A DNA stretch of 64,000 nt from Henckelia pumila. Its lineage: Eukaryota; Streptophyta; Magnoliopsida; Lamiales; Gesneriaceae. A program made the position numbers and the translations under genes. Below are positions 11,656 to 36,119 of the stretch, one piece after another. The DNA lies in NCBI RefSeq assembly GCF_033568475.1, contig NC_133120.1, positions 56,097,499 through 56,161,498 of the forward strand. Reading direction: 5' to 3'. The notes under the pieces were generated by a model. The model saw only the letters and a program-made list of their open reading frames with translations. It made no database searches and had not been told where the DNA came from. Each line of letters begins with the position of its first letter. Position 1 is the first letter of the stretch.

Positions 11656-11948
11656 CGGGACGCAACTGTTGGTATCAGGTTCTGAAGGACAATGCATGCA
11701 TGCCAAAAAGAGCTTTCTTCCAAAAAACATTAATAATAATTAATTAATAAATAAAACGAAGAAGAAAATTTAAACATCTTTCTTTATTATATATTAAATG
11801 AACAAGAGAAAACAAGAGGGACGAGTTCACAGTCAGAGGAAGCATTAGTTCTTTAAGTGACAGCATGAAGTACAATTAAATAGCCATTGTGCCTATAATC
11901 TCAACACCAGCTTTGGAAAGGTCATATCCATCACAATACTCTTCAAGA
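11656..11948 (-). other. Probable 3' UTR of MetAP2
   Basis: Unique, AT-rich DNA directly downstream of the MetAP2 stop codon (11949-11951 on the minus strand). On the coding strand it contains AATAAA at 11788-11783. No other feature is seen. Confidence 0.5.
11783..11788 (-). promoter_or_regulatory. Candidate poly(A) signal of MetAP2
   Basis: AATAAA on the coding strand about 160 nt past the stop codon, in a normal 3' UTR position. Plant poly(A) signals are loose, so this is only a candidate. Confidence 0.4.
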
Positions 11949-24381
<12,433 letters not shown>

Positions 24382-25127
24382 AGCAGCTGTACAAACAACA
24401 ATCAGTTGATACGTTTCCATTTTGTAATTAATTACAACAAATCAGAAAGAAAAAATTCAGGGCTTAACTGAAGATCGATATTTTCCTTCAGTTGCGGTGG
24501 TTAAAGCAAGACTTTAGATTGACAATCGTCGCCGCCGAGGGCAGAGGAGACGGTCTAGTTCGAAAAAAATTGGGTCCGAGCGCTACGTGCATCTATTCTC
24601 CAAAAGGAGCTTCCATTTTATAGCCCATAAGGCCATAACCCAGCCCGGGGCCAATTAAATATTTATTGCTACTAACACGCACTTGTTGCTTGATTTTCAT
24701 TTTTTTTAATTGAAAATAAAATTAAAATTAATAAATAGTGAAATAACACAATAACATTATTGTAAACAAATATTTATAAAAATACAAAAAAAATATACTG
24801 AAAGTTACATTTTCGTAAATAATTAGTTATCAATGGATAAAATAAAATGACATTTTGATAATTAAATATATAATAAAGGGCAAACAAATTAAGGGATTGC
24901 TCATACCAACGTACCAACCTCTCAAATTTAATAGAATAGTATAGATAATATAGATATTATAGATTACCGATCTTGTTTTCAATTTAGTTAAAAGGGAATT
25001 TTGATTTTTTTTTTAATTCAGTCAACAAGGTCTCAATTTAAGGGTAGCTTGGTCTTTTCATAACGGATATCTTTTTTCGAAAAAAATGGTAATCATCATC
25101 TCAATGATGGTTGACCGCTAAAATCGC
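24382..25127 (-). promoter_or_regulatory. MetAP2 promoter and 5' UTR region
   Basis: About 750 bp separate the MetAP2 start codon from the retroelement nest. A TATA box lies at 24622-24616 with TGGGCT directly upstream, predicting a transcription start near 24590 and a roughly 200 nt 5' UTR. From 24660 upward the DNA is AT-rich with no other motif that I can support. Confidence 0.55.
24616..24622 (-). promoter_or_regulatory. TATA box of MetAP2
   Basis: TATAAAA on the coding strand, 235 nt upstream of the chosen start codon. It overlaps the end of 'atgggcta', a site II (TGGGCT) element of the type bound by TCP factors in plant housekeeping promoters. Confidence 0.55.
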
Positions 25128-26083
25128 TGTGATTAAAATCAACTGACAAGCTTACCAGGTCAAGTTATAGATAGTGAATAAAATCAGATGCCGAACCCAT
25201 AGGGACTGTATAATTATGACTACCAGAATATAATTATTCCTACTTAATCTAGACTAATTAAAAAGAGCGATTTCAGATTTTAAACTAAGAAATTAAATTG
25301 CAAATAAAATTCAATTCAATAAAAATGCAGCAGAGATCTTGGATTAAAATTCAATTTGGGAAAAACTCGATCAAGGACTCACGTAGGTACCAGACAAATT
25401 ATGTAACAAGTAGTTGATTCGAGACTCGGAATTAATCTTAATTCACGGGGATTCTCCTAATTTGTTCAAAGGACTATTTTTAGAACAATCAAACCTATTC
25501 AAATATTGACGGATTAATCTTTCGTAATTCTAATCAAATTTGAATGCATGACAAACAGTGAAAATTCAGTTTACACCCAAATCACACACTGAAACCGAAT
25601 TCTATTTATAGTCGATTTTACAATTATGTTGATTATCAAAGTGATCAAAATCAAAACCTCCTCTGTCGACTTGAAATCGATTAACATGCAAGCAAATAAC
25701 TGGCCATATCATTCACAAGACAAATATAAATTCGATAATCAATAAAATAAAATCAAGTCTGAAAATCTCAAATAAACAATCAAGTTTTCTACATAATTTG
25801 TCTGGCCCAATCACGTGGTCATGATCGAAAGCGAAAAACTACTCAAAGTTTAACACGATTCATAAAAAAGAGTTTTTAATCCAAAACATCAACTGAAAAT
25901 CAAAAATAAAAAGAAAATAAGAAAGGTAGAATGGAAGATGATGATCAGCCGTCTCTTGCCTTCGAATGCGTTGTGTAACCCTTATTCTATTGGATGGGTT
26001 CGTATTTATATGCCCACGAGTCTTCAAAAGATAGCATCCAATCCGAGCAGGAATTTCATATTTAAAAAACTCTATACGCTCTG

Positions 26084-26321
26084 CTCGCTCGAGCGGACAC
26101 AAGTCTCGCTCGAGCGAGAAACTTTCTGCTCCGAAGGAATTGTGGCTCGTCTCACTCGCTCGAGCGAGGACCAGTCTCTCTCGAGCGAGACATTTTCTGT
26201 CTCGACGATCTCTCTTCGCTCGCTCGAGTGAGCACCAGATGCGCTCAAGCGAGTGGACTTCTGGAAAATTTCTTGTTCTCACGGCCTCGCTCGAGCGAGC
26301 ATAGCCTCGCGCTCGAGCGAG
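26084..26321 (-). repeat. Four 35-36 bp modules of paired CTCGCTCGAGCGAG palindromes
   Basis: Modules at 26084-26118, 26155-26189, 26219-26253 and 26286-26321. Each consists of two copies of the 14 bp palindrome CTCGCTCGAGCGAG, intact or with one to four changes, separated by about 7-9 bp (GACCAGTCT-like). Between modules are 29-36 bp of AT-richer DNA, two of which contain 'ttttctg'. Arg/Glu-rich open frames over this region are repeat translations. Confidence 0.9.
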
Positions 26322-26426
26322 TGTAACTCTGTCCAAAAATCATGATTTTTTCGAGTTTCCCTACAAAATGAACCAGGAAAAGTATTATGCAGACAAATGC
26401 ATTAAACATGCTAAAATTAAATAAAA

Positions 26427-26433
26427 CAATAAT

Positions 26434-26467
<34 letters not shown>
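26427..26467. repeat. (AAC)n microsatellite
   Basis: About 13 AAC triplets with an imperfect start, inside the Tat/Athila LTR close to its 5' end. Confidence 0.9.
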
Positions 26468-26520
26468 TATGAATGCATGCAACACAATCATAAAAATATG
26501 CATATGAAACACAGTTATCA

Positions 26521-26533
26521 ACTTTCCCATACT
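26521..26533 (-). other. Polypurine tract of the Tat/Athila element
   Basis: AGTATGGGAAAGT on the minus strand, immediately before the LTR start TGATAAC. The upstream context 'gagggtgagcaagattta' is common before the 3' LTR in this lineage. Confidence 0.6.
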
Positions 26534-26899
26534 TAAATCTTGCTCACCCTCGAGCAAAACATATAACAAACAAAATACCATAACACAAGTAAGAATGAAT
26601 CATGTACAAAATAGCCTCAGATGAGTTCCAATTCAATCAACTAAAAACCAAAACAACTTCTGATTGTCCATAATCCATCGTCAGGTTAACGTAAACGTGT
26701 GTGTGACATGTTATTCTAGTTTCGTGCAACTTCAACCGAATCCATTCTAAGAATGCTTAGTGACCTATGACAATTCAATGCAAGTGTCACAATCCAGCAC
26801 TTCTTCATCCCAACAATCCCAAACAAAAACATGCACTTTCTTGAGATTAATTGCGTACCTCCGGATTTTACACCTGGTTTTTTTATGCCCCAATAATTA

Positions 26900-27150
26900 C
26901 CCGCAAACTTAGCCATAACTAAGATAGGATTAGAATTCCAATCCCCTCGTCTATAGCCCAGATGGAGCAACAATCTCATTTAACCCGCAAACTTAGCTAT
27001 GGAAAATTTGATTAGGATTTCAATTATTTTCCCAAGCCCTGATGGAATTTCTATTTTAAAATTTTAACCCCATGGAATCCGCATACTTAGTCAAGAACAA
27101 GGGATTAGGATTTCAATCCCTTACTCGTAACCCGGATGGAGTTAACTTCA
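26900..27150 (-). repeat. Tandem repeat in the Tat/Athila 3' non-coding region
   Basis: Three diverged units of about 85-95 bp start near 26900, 26984 and 27075. Each has 'ccgcaaacttagc', then 'taggatttcaatc', then 'gcccggatgga'. Short tandem arrays between the last ORF and the 3' LTR are common in Tat-type elements. Confidence 0.7.
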
Positions 27151-29632
27151 TTTTCAACCAAAATTTTGTAAAAAATTTTATAGGTACGCCCAAGATCATA
27201 CATGCAAAGTCAGACAATCATCGAAAATCCAAAGACACTATCATGATCAACAAAGACCTATTGTCATGCAATGATCAAGCAAACACGAATATCATCAATT
27301 ACATCGCTCCACTACACTAGTTTAACATGCGTACTGAATATGATTCACGATTCAACCAACAGTTTCTCATGTTCAATCAAAAGTAACATTTTCACAAAAA
27401 CAATTTTCTTATCAAATCTATCATCATCGACTAACAGTCATCATTCTACTTATTCAAACAACACAAACACAATGATATGCATGATTACGAACGAAACACA
27501 AAGAACGAAACCAAATGAATGCAAATACAATGAAAAACAAAATGACAAACAACACAACAAATAACTAAACTGAAGGATATACATGTTAGGACACTCCCAA
27601 CAAGCCCTTGTATGCTCAAGATCAACCAAAGGCAGCGGAAGAAACAAAAACTTTCAGAAACGTTTTCTGGTTTTCATAGTTGAAGCTTACTTGAACATGT
27701 GTATGGTTTGTGCAACTTATAAACTTAAAAGAGGAGGGATTAAGCTTATACCTGCAAGTAACAATCACTTGTGATAGACACCAACTTATTCACAAAAGAA
27801 TAACTTGTGATGGACACCAACTTATTCACAAAAGAATAAGCTCTTGAATATGATTCACGATTCAGAAACAATTTCTGGTTTTCATAGTTGAAGCTTACTT
27901 GAACATGTGTATGGTTTGTGCAACTTATAAAAATAAAAGAGGGATTAAGCTTATACCTTCAAGTGACAATCACTTGTGATGGACACCAACTTATTCACAA
28001 AAGAATAAGCTCTTGAAGTGTCTCCTAATCCTGCAAGTGACAATCACTTTTGATGGACACCAACTTATTCACAAAAGAATAAGCTCTTGAAGTATCTCCT
28101 AATCCTTAAGCAAAACAACTACACAATCTGAAAAGTTTTCTACACCAAAATTCCAGCAGCTATGTTGTGATGTGCTTTGTTCTTGGCTTGATTCACTTGG
28201 ATTATTCTTCAAATCAAGCCCACTACTAGATTAGAGGTTCCTCTATGGTTTTGCACTAGAAAAGCCAAAGAAATTTTCGAAGAGAATGGGATAAGAAGGA
28301 CAAGAACACAAAACAGTTTTCTGCACTTGTTCTTCTTTCAAGAGATGCTCCTTTTTGGAGTGTTTTGATTGTGTTGATTATATTGAACAATCAGAAGTGT
28401 CATACACCTCAACCAACGTGGAAAACACACTTTTAATGTCATTGAAAGAGTTGTCCATCAATAATAGAGAATGCATGTGAGTTTGTTTCCCAAATATTAA
28501 TGCAAAACATGTGGCAAGTTGGAAGACCACAAAAATCTGCATACTACAACATTTTGGGGTTATTCTCTTGTTGGACTTTGCATTTCATATGGATCACAAT
28601 CTAATGGACTTGTCATACAAGTTCCAATTCATAATGAGCTTGAAAAAATTCAAGTTCATTAACTCTCACTTGGGCTTGAACAATTCAAGTTCAATGATTT
28701 TAAAGTTTCTAAAATAAATGGAACACTTCGATTTATTTTATAAGTTTCTCTCGAATTTTTAACGATTGAAAATAATGAACGTTTAATCCAATTAAACGTT
28801 GGCCGTTAAATTCAACAATTAAATTTAACTATCTCAACGGGATTCTCTAATCTAGTAATTGTGTGACCCTCAATGGTTCAGGGATACAACTAGCCATGGG
28901 TTCACAACCTTTGTGATTCGGAATAACATTTATTCATTATGCGGACTTACCCTTCTTGCCCCATTCAATAGTCAACTATTGATTATTGAACGTCATAAAA
29001 ATTTTTGTTAGACCCATCGAATCATGGTATGAGCGCCTAGCAACATCACCCCATGATTCCCTAGGTGTCACTAATAGTGCCTGCAAGAACCAGTGGATTA
29101 TGGTTAGCGTACAGTACGATCCCTTCATCTCATATATCCCGATCGAATCAGCAACCATTGGTATATCGAGAGTTGCTTATGATTCAATAACTATATTATA
29201 TCATCTTGGATAATGCATAGTGGTATTGTATATGCAACTAGAGAAACCATTTCCCTAAAGCATATATCATTCTCTGGCCAGAGACTGAATACACTATCAT
29301 TTCATCAAATCATATAGGATCCACATTTCTCAAATGTGTGGTGAATATCCGACGACAACCACTGACTCTCATGTATGTCATAGCTACACCCAACCATACC
29401 ACTGTGGTGCTCTCCTGGAGCCAGTAAGATGATCAAAGTGTAGTATTAGTACATAGAGCCTAGTGTTGTCCCGGCTCATAAGGACTAATAGTGTACAAAC
29501 ATAATCAGGACTTCATCTACTCGAAAAACTGATAACTACTTGAAAAGTCCTACAAGGGTAGTTCTATGAACACATCCTATGTGTCATCATCTGTATGCTT
29601 CAAACATCCTATGTCCATTACCAATGAAACGT

Positions 29633-32558
29633 TGAAACGCCTACTACTAATAAATGCGGAATATTTTTTTTATAATACTAAAAATAATATTATACATATA
29701 CGCCCATACATATATGTATAAACTTTAGAAATAATACTAAAAAATAAATTCTTTTAAAAATAACTTAAATAAATAAAAACTCCTTAATAAATAAAAATCT
29801 GTAACCCAAAATTCAAACTCATGCTTACGGAATAATCAAAATTAAAACTTTGAAACATGTTTTAAAAGCCCTAATAAAGTATCTCAAAATAATAATAACT
29901 CTTCCATGCGACGGTCACGGGGCCACTGCCATGCTCGCTCATACGTCCTCGCCACCGCTAGGAGCTACATAGACACCATCACACTCACCTGCACCATATA
30001 AGCGTAGTGAGCCTAGAGGCTCAACATGTCTAATCCTTTATAACGAGGGTTAAAATAATGCATCACATAATCATACTAATACATATAACTTACGTGGACA
30101 TGCATGCATGATCTTAAAATAATGCATCATAAAAATTATTCATCATCAGTCGTACATACATCATAACTAATCATACATAACATAATTGAGCATGTCATAA
30201 TTATAAAAACTGAGTATGGTCATATCCATGAATGTGACTAATAACTGTGTCGACTGATCAGTCTAAGAACCATCGTACGTGGCGGTGATTAATCACCTCT
30301 ATGCTGGTAGTAAACTACCTCTGTGCCAGTGGTAAAACCACTTCTATGCCGGTAGTAAAACTACCTCTGTGCCGGTGGTAAACCACCTCTGTGTTGTCAC
30401 ACCACTTCAATTTCCATAAAAATATTTTTCATGCCCAATTCTTAATCATAAATTCATCATAAAATATTTCATGTATGCATGCACTTAAAATATGTCCATA
30501 ATATATATTTAATTAATTTTAATAATAAATATAATTATACTTAAAATAAACTTCATGCATAAAATAAATTAAATATATATTTCGGACTTCGTAAATTTTC
30601 ATGGGTTGGTCCAGACTGCTGATCACTCACTCTAAGCCCATTAAACTTAAATAAAAGCCCAATAGCAAATAAATTCTTAATTAAAAGTCATTAATCATAA
30701 ATGGGCCTAAATAAAACATTTAAACTCATTAACTTAAACTAAGCCCAAAAATCATAACTTAACCCAAATAATTTAATTAAAGTTAACTGGGCCTATATAA
30801 AATTATTAAGCTCAAATAACTTAATTAAATCTAATAAATCACTAGACTGGCCCAAAATTTTACAGACTGGCCCAAAATTTCCTATGAGCTCCCAAGCCCA
30901 AAAAAAATCATTGGGCTAACTCAAATAATTATTTAAGGCCCAAATAAAATTATTTGGAGGCCCAAATAATTTTCTAATTAATTATTAAAGCCCAAAAACC
31001 AACTAAACTCTTAATTAATTAAAATTAAAATACCCAAGCCCGGCCCACCTAACCCGGACCTGGACCCGGACCCTACTGACCCAACCCATGACACCCCAGA
31101 CCCGACCCGGACCCCCAAGACCCGACCCAGTACATGCCCAGCTGCCCGAAATCTGCACCCCCAATCCTAGCTCCTTCTCTCATGCAAATTCTGGCAGCCC
31201 CCGTTCCTCTCCTTCTTACTCCCTGCTCCGGCCGCCACTAGCCGGAGCGCCACCACCTAGACCTCCCCAGGGTCCAAGAGGTCAGCCCTGACCAGGCCCT
31301 GCCCCAAGTCATGCCCTACATGGCACGTTCATGATAGCTGAATCCAACCAAACCCCCAGCTCGCGAGCCTACTGTAGCAGGTCCCATTCTTTCGATGATC
31401 CCGCCTACTCCGGCCACCCTTGGCCGGAGCCACGCCTACCTAACTTGGACAACATCTGGGCGAATCGAACCTGCCCAAACTCAGCCCAAGTCGTGCCCCA
31501 CAGGTGGAGAACGACATGTTCTTCCATGAAACCCTAACCTGTGCGCCACAAGACACTCCAGCTAGCCCAGCTTTGTTTCTGCCCCTTCTTGGTTCAAACC
31601 ACTCAGCCTACCAGACCCTAGAGACCCTTACACAAGCCCCTACACGCTTGACCACCGGCTGGACCCTCCCATGGCAAGAAAAACGTGAGACAATGACATA
31701 CAACATGGAAAACGTGAGGTTACTCTTCAATAAAAATTCCAACAATCTCTTATGAAATCACAAAGATCAGTGCAAAACGTATGAATCTGACAGAAAAAAG
31801 TGTACATAGCTTATATGGTGTTGAAAGGAAGAATTAAACATGCCTTTGATTTAAATCGAAGCTTCTATCGCGTGTACGGCTCCGGGACGACGAATCTACG
31901 AAAAACTCTAAATTTTTCTTGAAGAAATCGGCTATGGAGGTTGTTTGCTTCTGTTGAAACGTGAGGAAAGAGGTGGAGGAAAGGGGTTGTCGGCTGAGTG
32001 GGGTTAGGGTAGGGTAGGATAGGTTTTTGTTTTTAAAATTTGATAATTATAATTAAATTAGGATAATAACTAATATAGGATAAAATTATACCTAAATAAA
32101 TATTTAAAAACTCCAACCCAACCTATTAATCTGATAATAAACCAAAAATCCCGAAATAATAATTTAGAGGATTTTTAAAATTTAATAAGTCATTAAAATG
32201 ACTTATTTTGTCTAAAAATCAACCCTTAAATAAATATATAAATAAATACTAAATTTTTTTTGACAAAACTACCTTAAAATAATATTTTAAGGCTCATAAA
32301 ACTCATAAAATATTTTTGGTTCAAAAGTTGGTATCTCGTCCGTCCACGGTCCCGTTTACGCGATCAACTCAATAAAATTCTCAAAAAGCTAAAAAAAAAA
32401 TACAATAACTGCGGGTTAAATGATAAAATAAATTTAAATCATGCATATAATTCACATAATAACACATAAATATGATTTAACCCAAATATAAATTTTTAAA
32501 TAATTATTTTCCCTAATTATGCATGCGAATTTACGTATTAAAATTTCCGGGTGTTACA
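29633..32558 (-). repeat. 3' LTR of the non-autonomous gypsy element
   Basis: 2926 bp. In sense order it has an AT-rich start, a GC-rich block (about 31755-31050, including 'ccggccaagggtggccgg'), a cluster of TGGGCC/TGGGCT motifs (about 31045-30635), an AT-rich part, the hairpin cluster at 30387-30284 and an AT-rich end. Short Pro-rich frames in the GC-rich block occur in both LTRs and are not genes. Confidence 0.9.
30284..30387 (-). repeat. Five small hairpins with covarying arms
   Basis: Palindromes at 30284-30297 (GGTGATTAATCACC), 30306-30319 (GGTAGTAAACTACC), 30328-30342 (AGTGGTAAAACCACT), 30351-30365 (GGTAGTAAAACTACC) and 30374-30387 (GGTGGTAAACCACC). Centres are 22-23 nt apart and the links are cctctgtgcc-like. 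Arm differences between units are always matched on the other arm. Confidence 0.9.
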
Positions 32559-32869
32559 ATTCTCCCCCCTTAATTGAATTTCGTCCTCGAAATTCGACTG
32601 ATCAAATTCTAATAACGAAGTCCCTCAAAATTCTAGTTTACTAACTCCACGATTACTTATCTAGTTCTCAAGTTTCATTATCCCAAAGTAACGTAAATCG
32701 CAATGCATAACTAAGTATTTTAAAACTTTACTAACATGAAAATCTTAAATCATTACATATGTTCCTTACAAATAATAAGAAAACAATTAAAACTTACAGA
32801 CCGGTAGTGGGATTTCTGAGCTTCACGTGGCAGTAGGACACCCTCCAAGGACCGCGCTCTGATACCAAT
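32559..32869 (-). other. Residual interior of the non-autonomous gypsy element
   Basis: 311 bp. On the minus strand TGGTATCAGAGC (32867-32856) is the initiator-Met primer site, one or two bases after the LTR end. TAAGGGGGGAG (32572-32562) is the polypurine tract next to the other LTR. Between them is AT-rich DNA without a reading frame, although the 'gcgcggtccttggagg' after the primer site is shared with gypsy 2 at 58622. Confidence 0.88.
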
Positions 32870-35789
32870 TGAAACGCCTACTACTAATAAATGCGGAATA
32901 TTTTTTTTTATAATACTAAAAATAATATTATACATATAAGCCCATACATATATGTATAAACTTTAGAAATAATACTAAAAAATAAATTCTTTTAAAAATA
33001 ACTTAAATAAATAAAAACTCCTTAATAAATAAAAATCTGTAACCCAAAATTCAAACTCATGCTTACGGAAATAATCAAAATTAAAACTTTGAAACATGTT
33101 TTAAAAGCCCTAATAAAGTATCTCAAAATAATAATAACTCTTCCATGCGACGGTCACGGGGCCACTGCCATGCTCGCTCATACGTCCTCGCCACTGGTAG
33201 GAGCTACATAGACACCATCACACTCACCTGCACCATATAAGCGTAGTGAGCCTAGAGGCTCAACATGTCTAATCCTTTATAACGAGGGTTAAAATAATGC
33301 ATCACATAATCATACTAATACATATAACTTACGTGGACATGCATGCATGATCTTAAAATAATGCATCATAAAAATTATTCATCATCAGTCGTACATATAT
33401 CATAACTAATCATACATAACATAATTGAGCATGCCATAATTATAAAAACTGAGTATGGTCATATCCATGAAATGTGACTAATAACTGTGTCGACTGATCA
33501 ATCTAAGAACCATCGTACGTGACGGTGATTAATCACCTCTATGCTGGTAGTAAACTACCTCTGTGCCAGTGGTAAAACCACTTCTATGCCGGTAGTAAAA
33601 CTACCTCTGTGCCGGTGGTAAACCACCTCTGTGCTGTCACACCACTTTAATTTCCATAAAAATATTTTTCATGCCCAATTCTTAATCATAAATTCATCAT
33701 AAAATATTTCATGTATGCATGCACTTAAAATATGTCCGTAATATATATTTAATTAATTTTAATAATAAATATAATTATACTTAAAATAAACTTCATGCAT
33801 AAAATAAATTAAATATATATTTCGGACTTAGTAAATTTTCATGGTTTGTTCAGACTGCTGATCACTCACTCTAAGCCCATTAAACTTAAATAAAAGCCTA
33901 ATAGCAAATAAATTTTAATTAAAAGTCATTAATCATAAATGTGCCTAAATAAAACATTTAAACTCATTAACTTAAACTAAGCCCAAAAATCATAACTTAA
34001 CCCAAATAATTTAATTAAAGTTAACTGGGCCTAAATAAAATTATTAAGCTCAAATAACTTAATTAAATCTAATAAATCTCTAGACTGGCCCAAAATTTCA
34101 CAGACTGGCCCAAAATTTCCTATGAGCTCCCAAGCCCAAAAAAAATCATTGGGCTAACTCAAATAATTATTTAAGGCCCAAATAAAATTATTTGGAGGCC
34201 CAAATAATTTTCTAACTAATTATTAAAGCCCAAAAACCAACTAAACTCTTAATTAATTAAAATTAAAATACCCAAGCCCGACCCACCTAACCCGGTTCCG
34301 GACCCTACTGACCCAACCCATGACACCCCAGACCCGACCCGGACCCCAAAGACCCGACCCAGTACGTGCCCAGCTGCCGGAAATCTGCACCCCCAAGCCT
34401 AGCTCCTTCTCTCATGCAAATTCTGGCAGCCCCCGTTCCTCTCCTTCATACTCCCTGCTCCGGCCGCCACTGGCCGGAGCGCTGCCACCTGGACCTCCCC
34501 AGGGTCCAAGAGGTCAGCCCTGACCAGGCCCTGCCCCGAGTCAAGCCCTACATGGCACGTTCATGACAGCTGAATCCAACCAAACCCCCAGCTCGCGAGC
34601 CTACTGTAGCAGGTCCCATTCTTTCAATGATCTCGCCTACTCCGGCCACCCTTGGCCGGAGCCACGCCTACCTAACTTGGACAACATCTGGGCGAATCTA
34701 ACCTGCCCAGACTCAGTCCAAGTCGTGCCCCATAGGTGGAGAACGACATGTTTTTCCATGAACCCTAACCTGTGCGCCACAAGCCACTCCAGCTAGCCCA
34801 GCTTCGTTTCTGCCCCTTCTTGGTTCGAACCACTCAGCCTACCAGACCCTAGAGACCCTCACACAAGCCCCTACATGCCTGACCACCGGCTGGACCCTCC
34901 CATGGCAAGAAAAACGTGAGACAATGACATACAACATGGAAAACGTGAGGTTACTCTTCAATAAAAATTCCAACAATCTCTTATGAAATCACAAAGATCA
35001 GTGCAAAACGTATGAATCTGACAGAAAAAAGTGTACATAGCTTATATGGTGTTGAAATGAAGAATTAAACATGCCTTTGATTTAAATCGAAGCTTCTATC
35101 GCGTGTACGGCTCCGGGACGACGAATCTACGAAAGACTCTAAATTTTTCTTGAAGAAATCGGCTATGGAGGTTGTTTTCTTCTGTTGAAACGTGAGGAAA
35201 GAGGTGGAGGAAAGGGGTTGTCGGCTGAGTGGGGTTAGGGTAGGGTAGGATAGGTTTTTGTTTTTAAAATTTGATAATTATAATTAAATTAGGATAATAA
35301 CTAATATAGGATAAAATCATGCCTAAATAAATATTTAAAAACTCCAACCCAACCTATTAATCTGATAATAAACCAAAAATCCCGAAATAATAATTTAGAG
35401 GATTTTTAAAATTTAATAAAAGTCATTAAAATGACTTATTTTGTCTAAAAATCAACCCTTAAATAAATATATAAATAAATACTAAATTTTTTTTGACAAA
35501 ACTACCTTAAAATAATATTTTAAGGCCCATAAAACTCATAAAATATTTTTGGCTCAAAAGTTGGTATCTCGTCCGTCCACGGTCCCGTCTACGCGATCAA
35601 CTCAATAAAATTCTCAAAAAGCTAAAAAAAATACAATAACTGCGGGTTAAATGATAAAATAAATTTAAATCATGCATATAATTCACATAATAACACATAA
35701 ATGTCATTTAACCCAAATATAAATTTTTAAATAATTATTTTCCCTAATTATGCATGCGAATTTACGTATTAAAATTTACGGGTGTTACA
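32870..35789 (-). repeat. 5' LTR of the non-autonomous gypsy element
   Basis: 2920 bp, nearly identical to 29633-32558, differing by scattered substitutions and a few 1-4 bp indels. It carries the same GC-rich block, TGGGCY cluster and the five hairpins (33524-33627). Confidence 0.9.
33524..33627 (-). repeat. Five small hairpins, second LTR copy
   Basis: The same five palindromes as at 30284-30387, at the same place in the other LTR, all arms intact. Confidence 0.88.
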
Positions 35790-36105
35790 AACATGGTACT
35801 CCACATCACAGATGATTGTCTCAATCTTAAGCGACCCTTATCCTTCTTTTGGATGGCTTAATCAACTATGAACTATGTTTAGAATATACAGTGGAATAAA
35901 GATGTGTTTCATTACTACCATCCAATGATGTCTCATCTTTCATGCACTATAATATATTCAAGGTCTTTATCAATGCAGCTTGCATGAGTATAGAGATAAA
36001 GATTGCCATATATATAGAAGATAAATTGTATTAAATAAAGATTGTTTTTACATAGAGTCAATAATGTCTTGCCAAAAGTTGGTCTTATGGGCACCCACTG
36101 TAATA

Positions 36106-36119
36106 CTCTCCCACTTGCC
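36106..36119 (-). other. Polypurine tract of the copia element
   Basis: GGCAAGTGGGAGAG on the minus strand, directly before the 3' LTR start (TATTACAG, TGTTAGAG in the other LTR). The string CAAGTGGGAGA is the standard copia tract. Confidence 0.85.

Larger units (their letters stand above)
25128..26520 (-). repeat. 3' LTR of the Tat/Athila-type element
   Basis: The LTR start on the minus strand is TGATAACTGTG at 26520, preceded by the purine tract AGTATGGGAAAGT, as is usual for this lineage. The other end is placed at 25128 (minus ...AATCACA) because it ends CA, but without the second LTR this is only a guess. The LTR carries palindrome modules at 26084-26321 and an AAC repeat at 26427-26467. 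Confidence 0.6.
29633..35789 (-). mobile_element. Non-autonomous gypsy element: two 2.9 kb LTRs, 311 bp interior
   Basis: LTRs at 29633-32558 and 32870-35789 are nearly identical. The only internal DNA, 32559-32869, holds a primer site at one end and a polypurine tract with 'aatttcgaggacgaaatt' at the other, with no gag or pol. The insertion splits the copia 3' LTR; flanks are AACGT (29628-29632) and AACAT (35790-35794), one transition apart, and the uninterrupted site is seen in the 5' LTR near 44085. LTR ends (TGTAACACCCG..., ...CGTTTCA) match gypsy 2 at 56005. The interior resembles a LARD or deletion derivative but is much shorter than usual. Confidence 0.9.
27571..36105 (-). repeat. 3' LTR of the copia element, interrupted
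   Basis: LTR sequence occupies 27571-29632 and 35790-36105 and matches 42235-44401. At 27650-28010 it holds an extra partial copy of the segment 'ttctggttttcatagttgaag ... caagtgacaatcacttgtgat' that the 5' LTR has once, so it is about 200 bp longer. A block of 20 nt at 27845-27864 comes from flanking host-element DNA. Confidence 0.88.

Noticed and set aside
11656..11690. A primer-site-like string (tggtatcagg) suggesting a plus-strand LTR end
   Set aside because: One short match without a preceding LTR partner or following gag; more likely chance at the edge of the solo LTR.
25860..26336. 158-codon minus-strand frame rich in Arg, Glu and Ser
   Set aside because: Its composition comes from the CTCGCTCGAGCGAG repeats in an LTR.
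31088..31755. Pro-rich open frames, repeated at 34320-34796
   Set aside because: They lie in the GC-rich block of both LTRs; small indels shift the frames between copies, so there is no sign of selection on protein.
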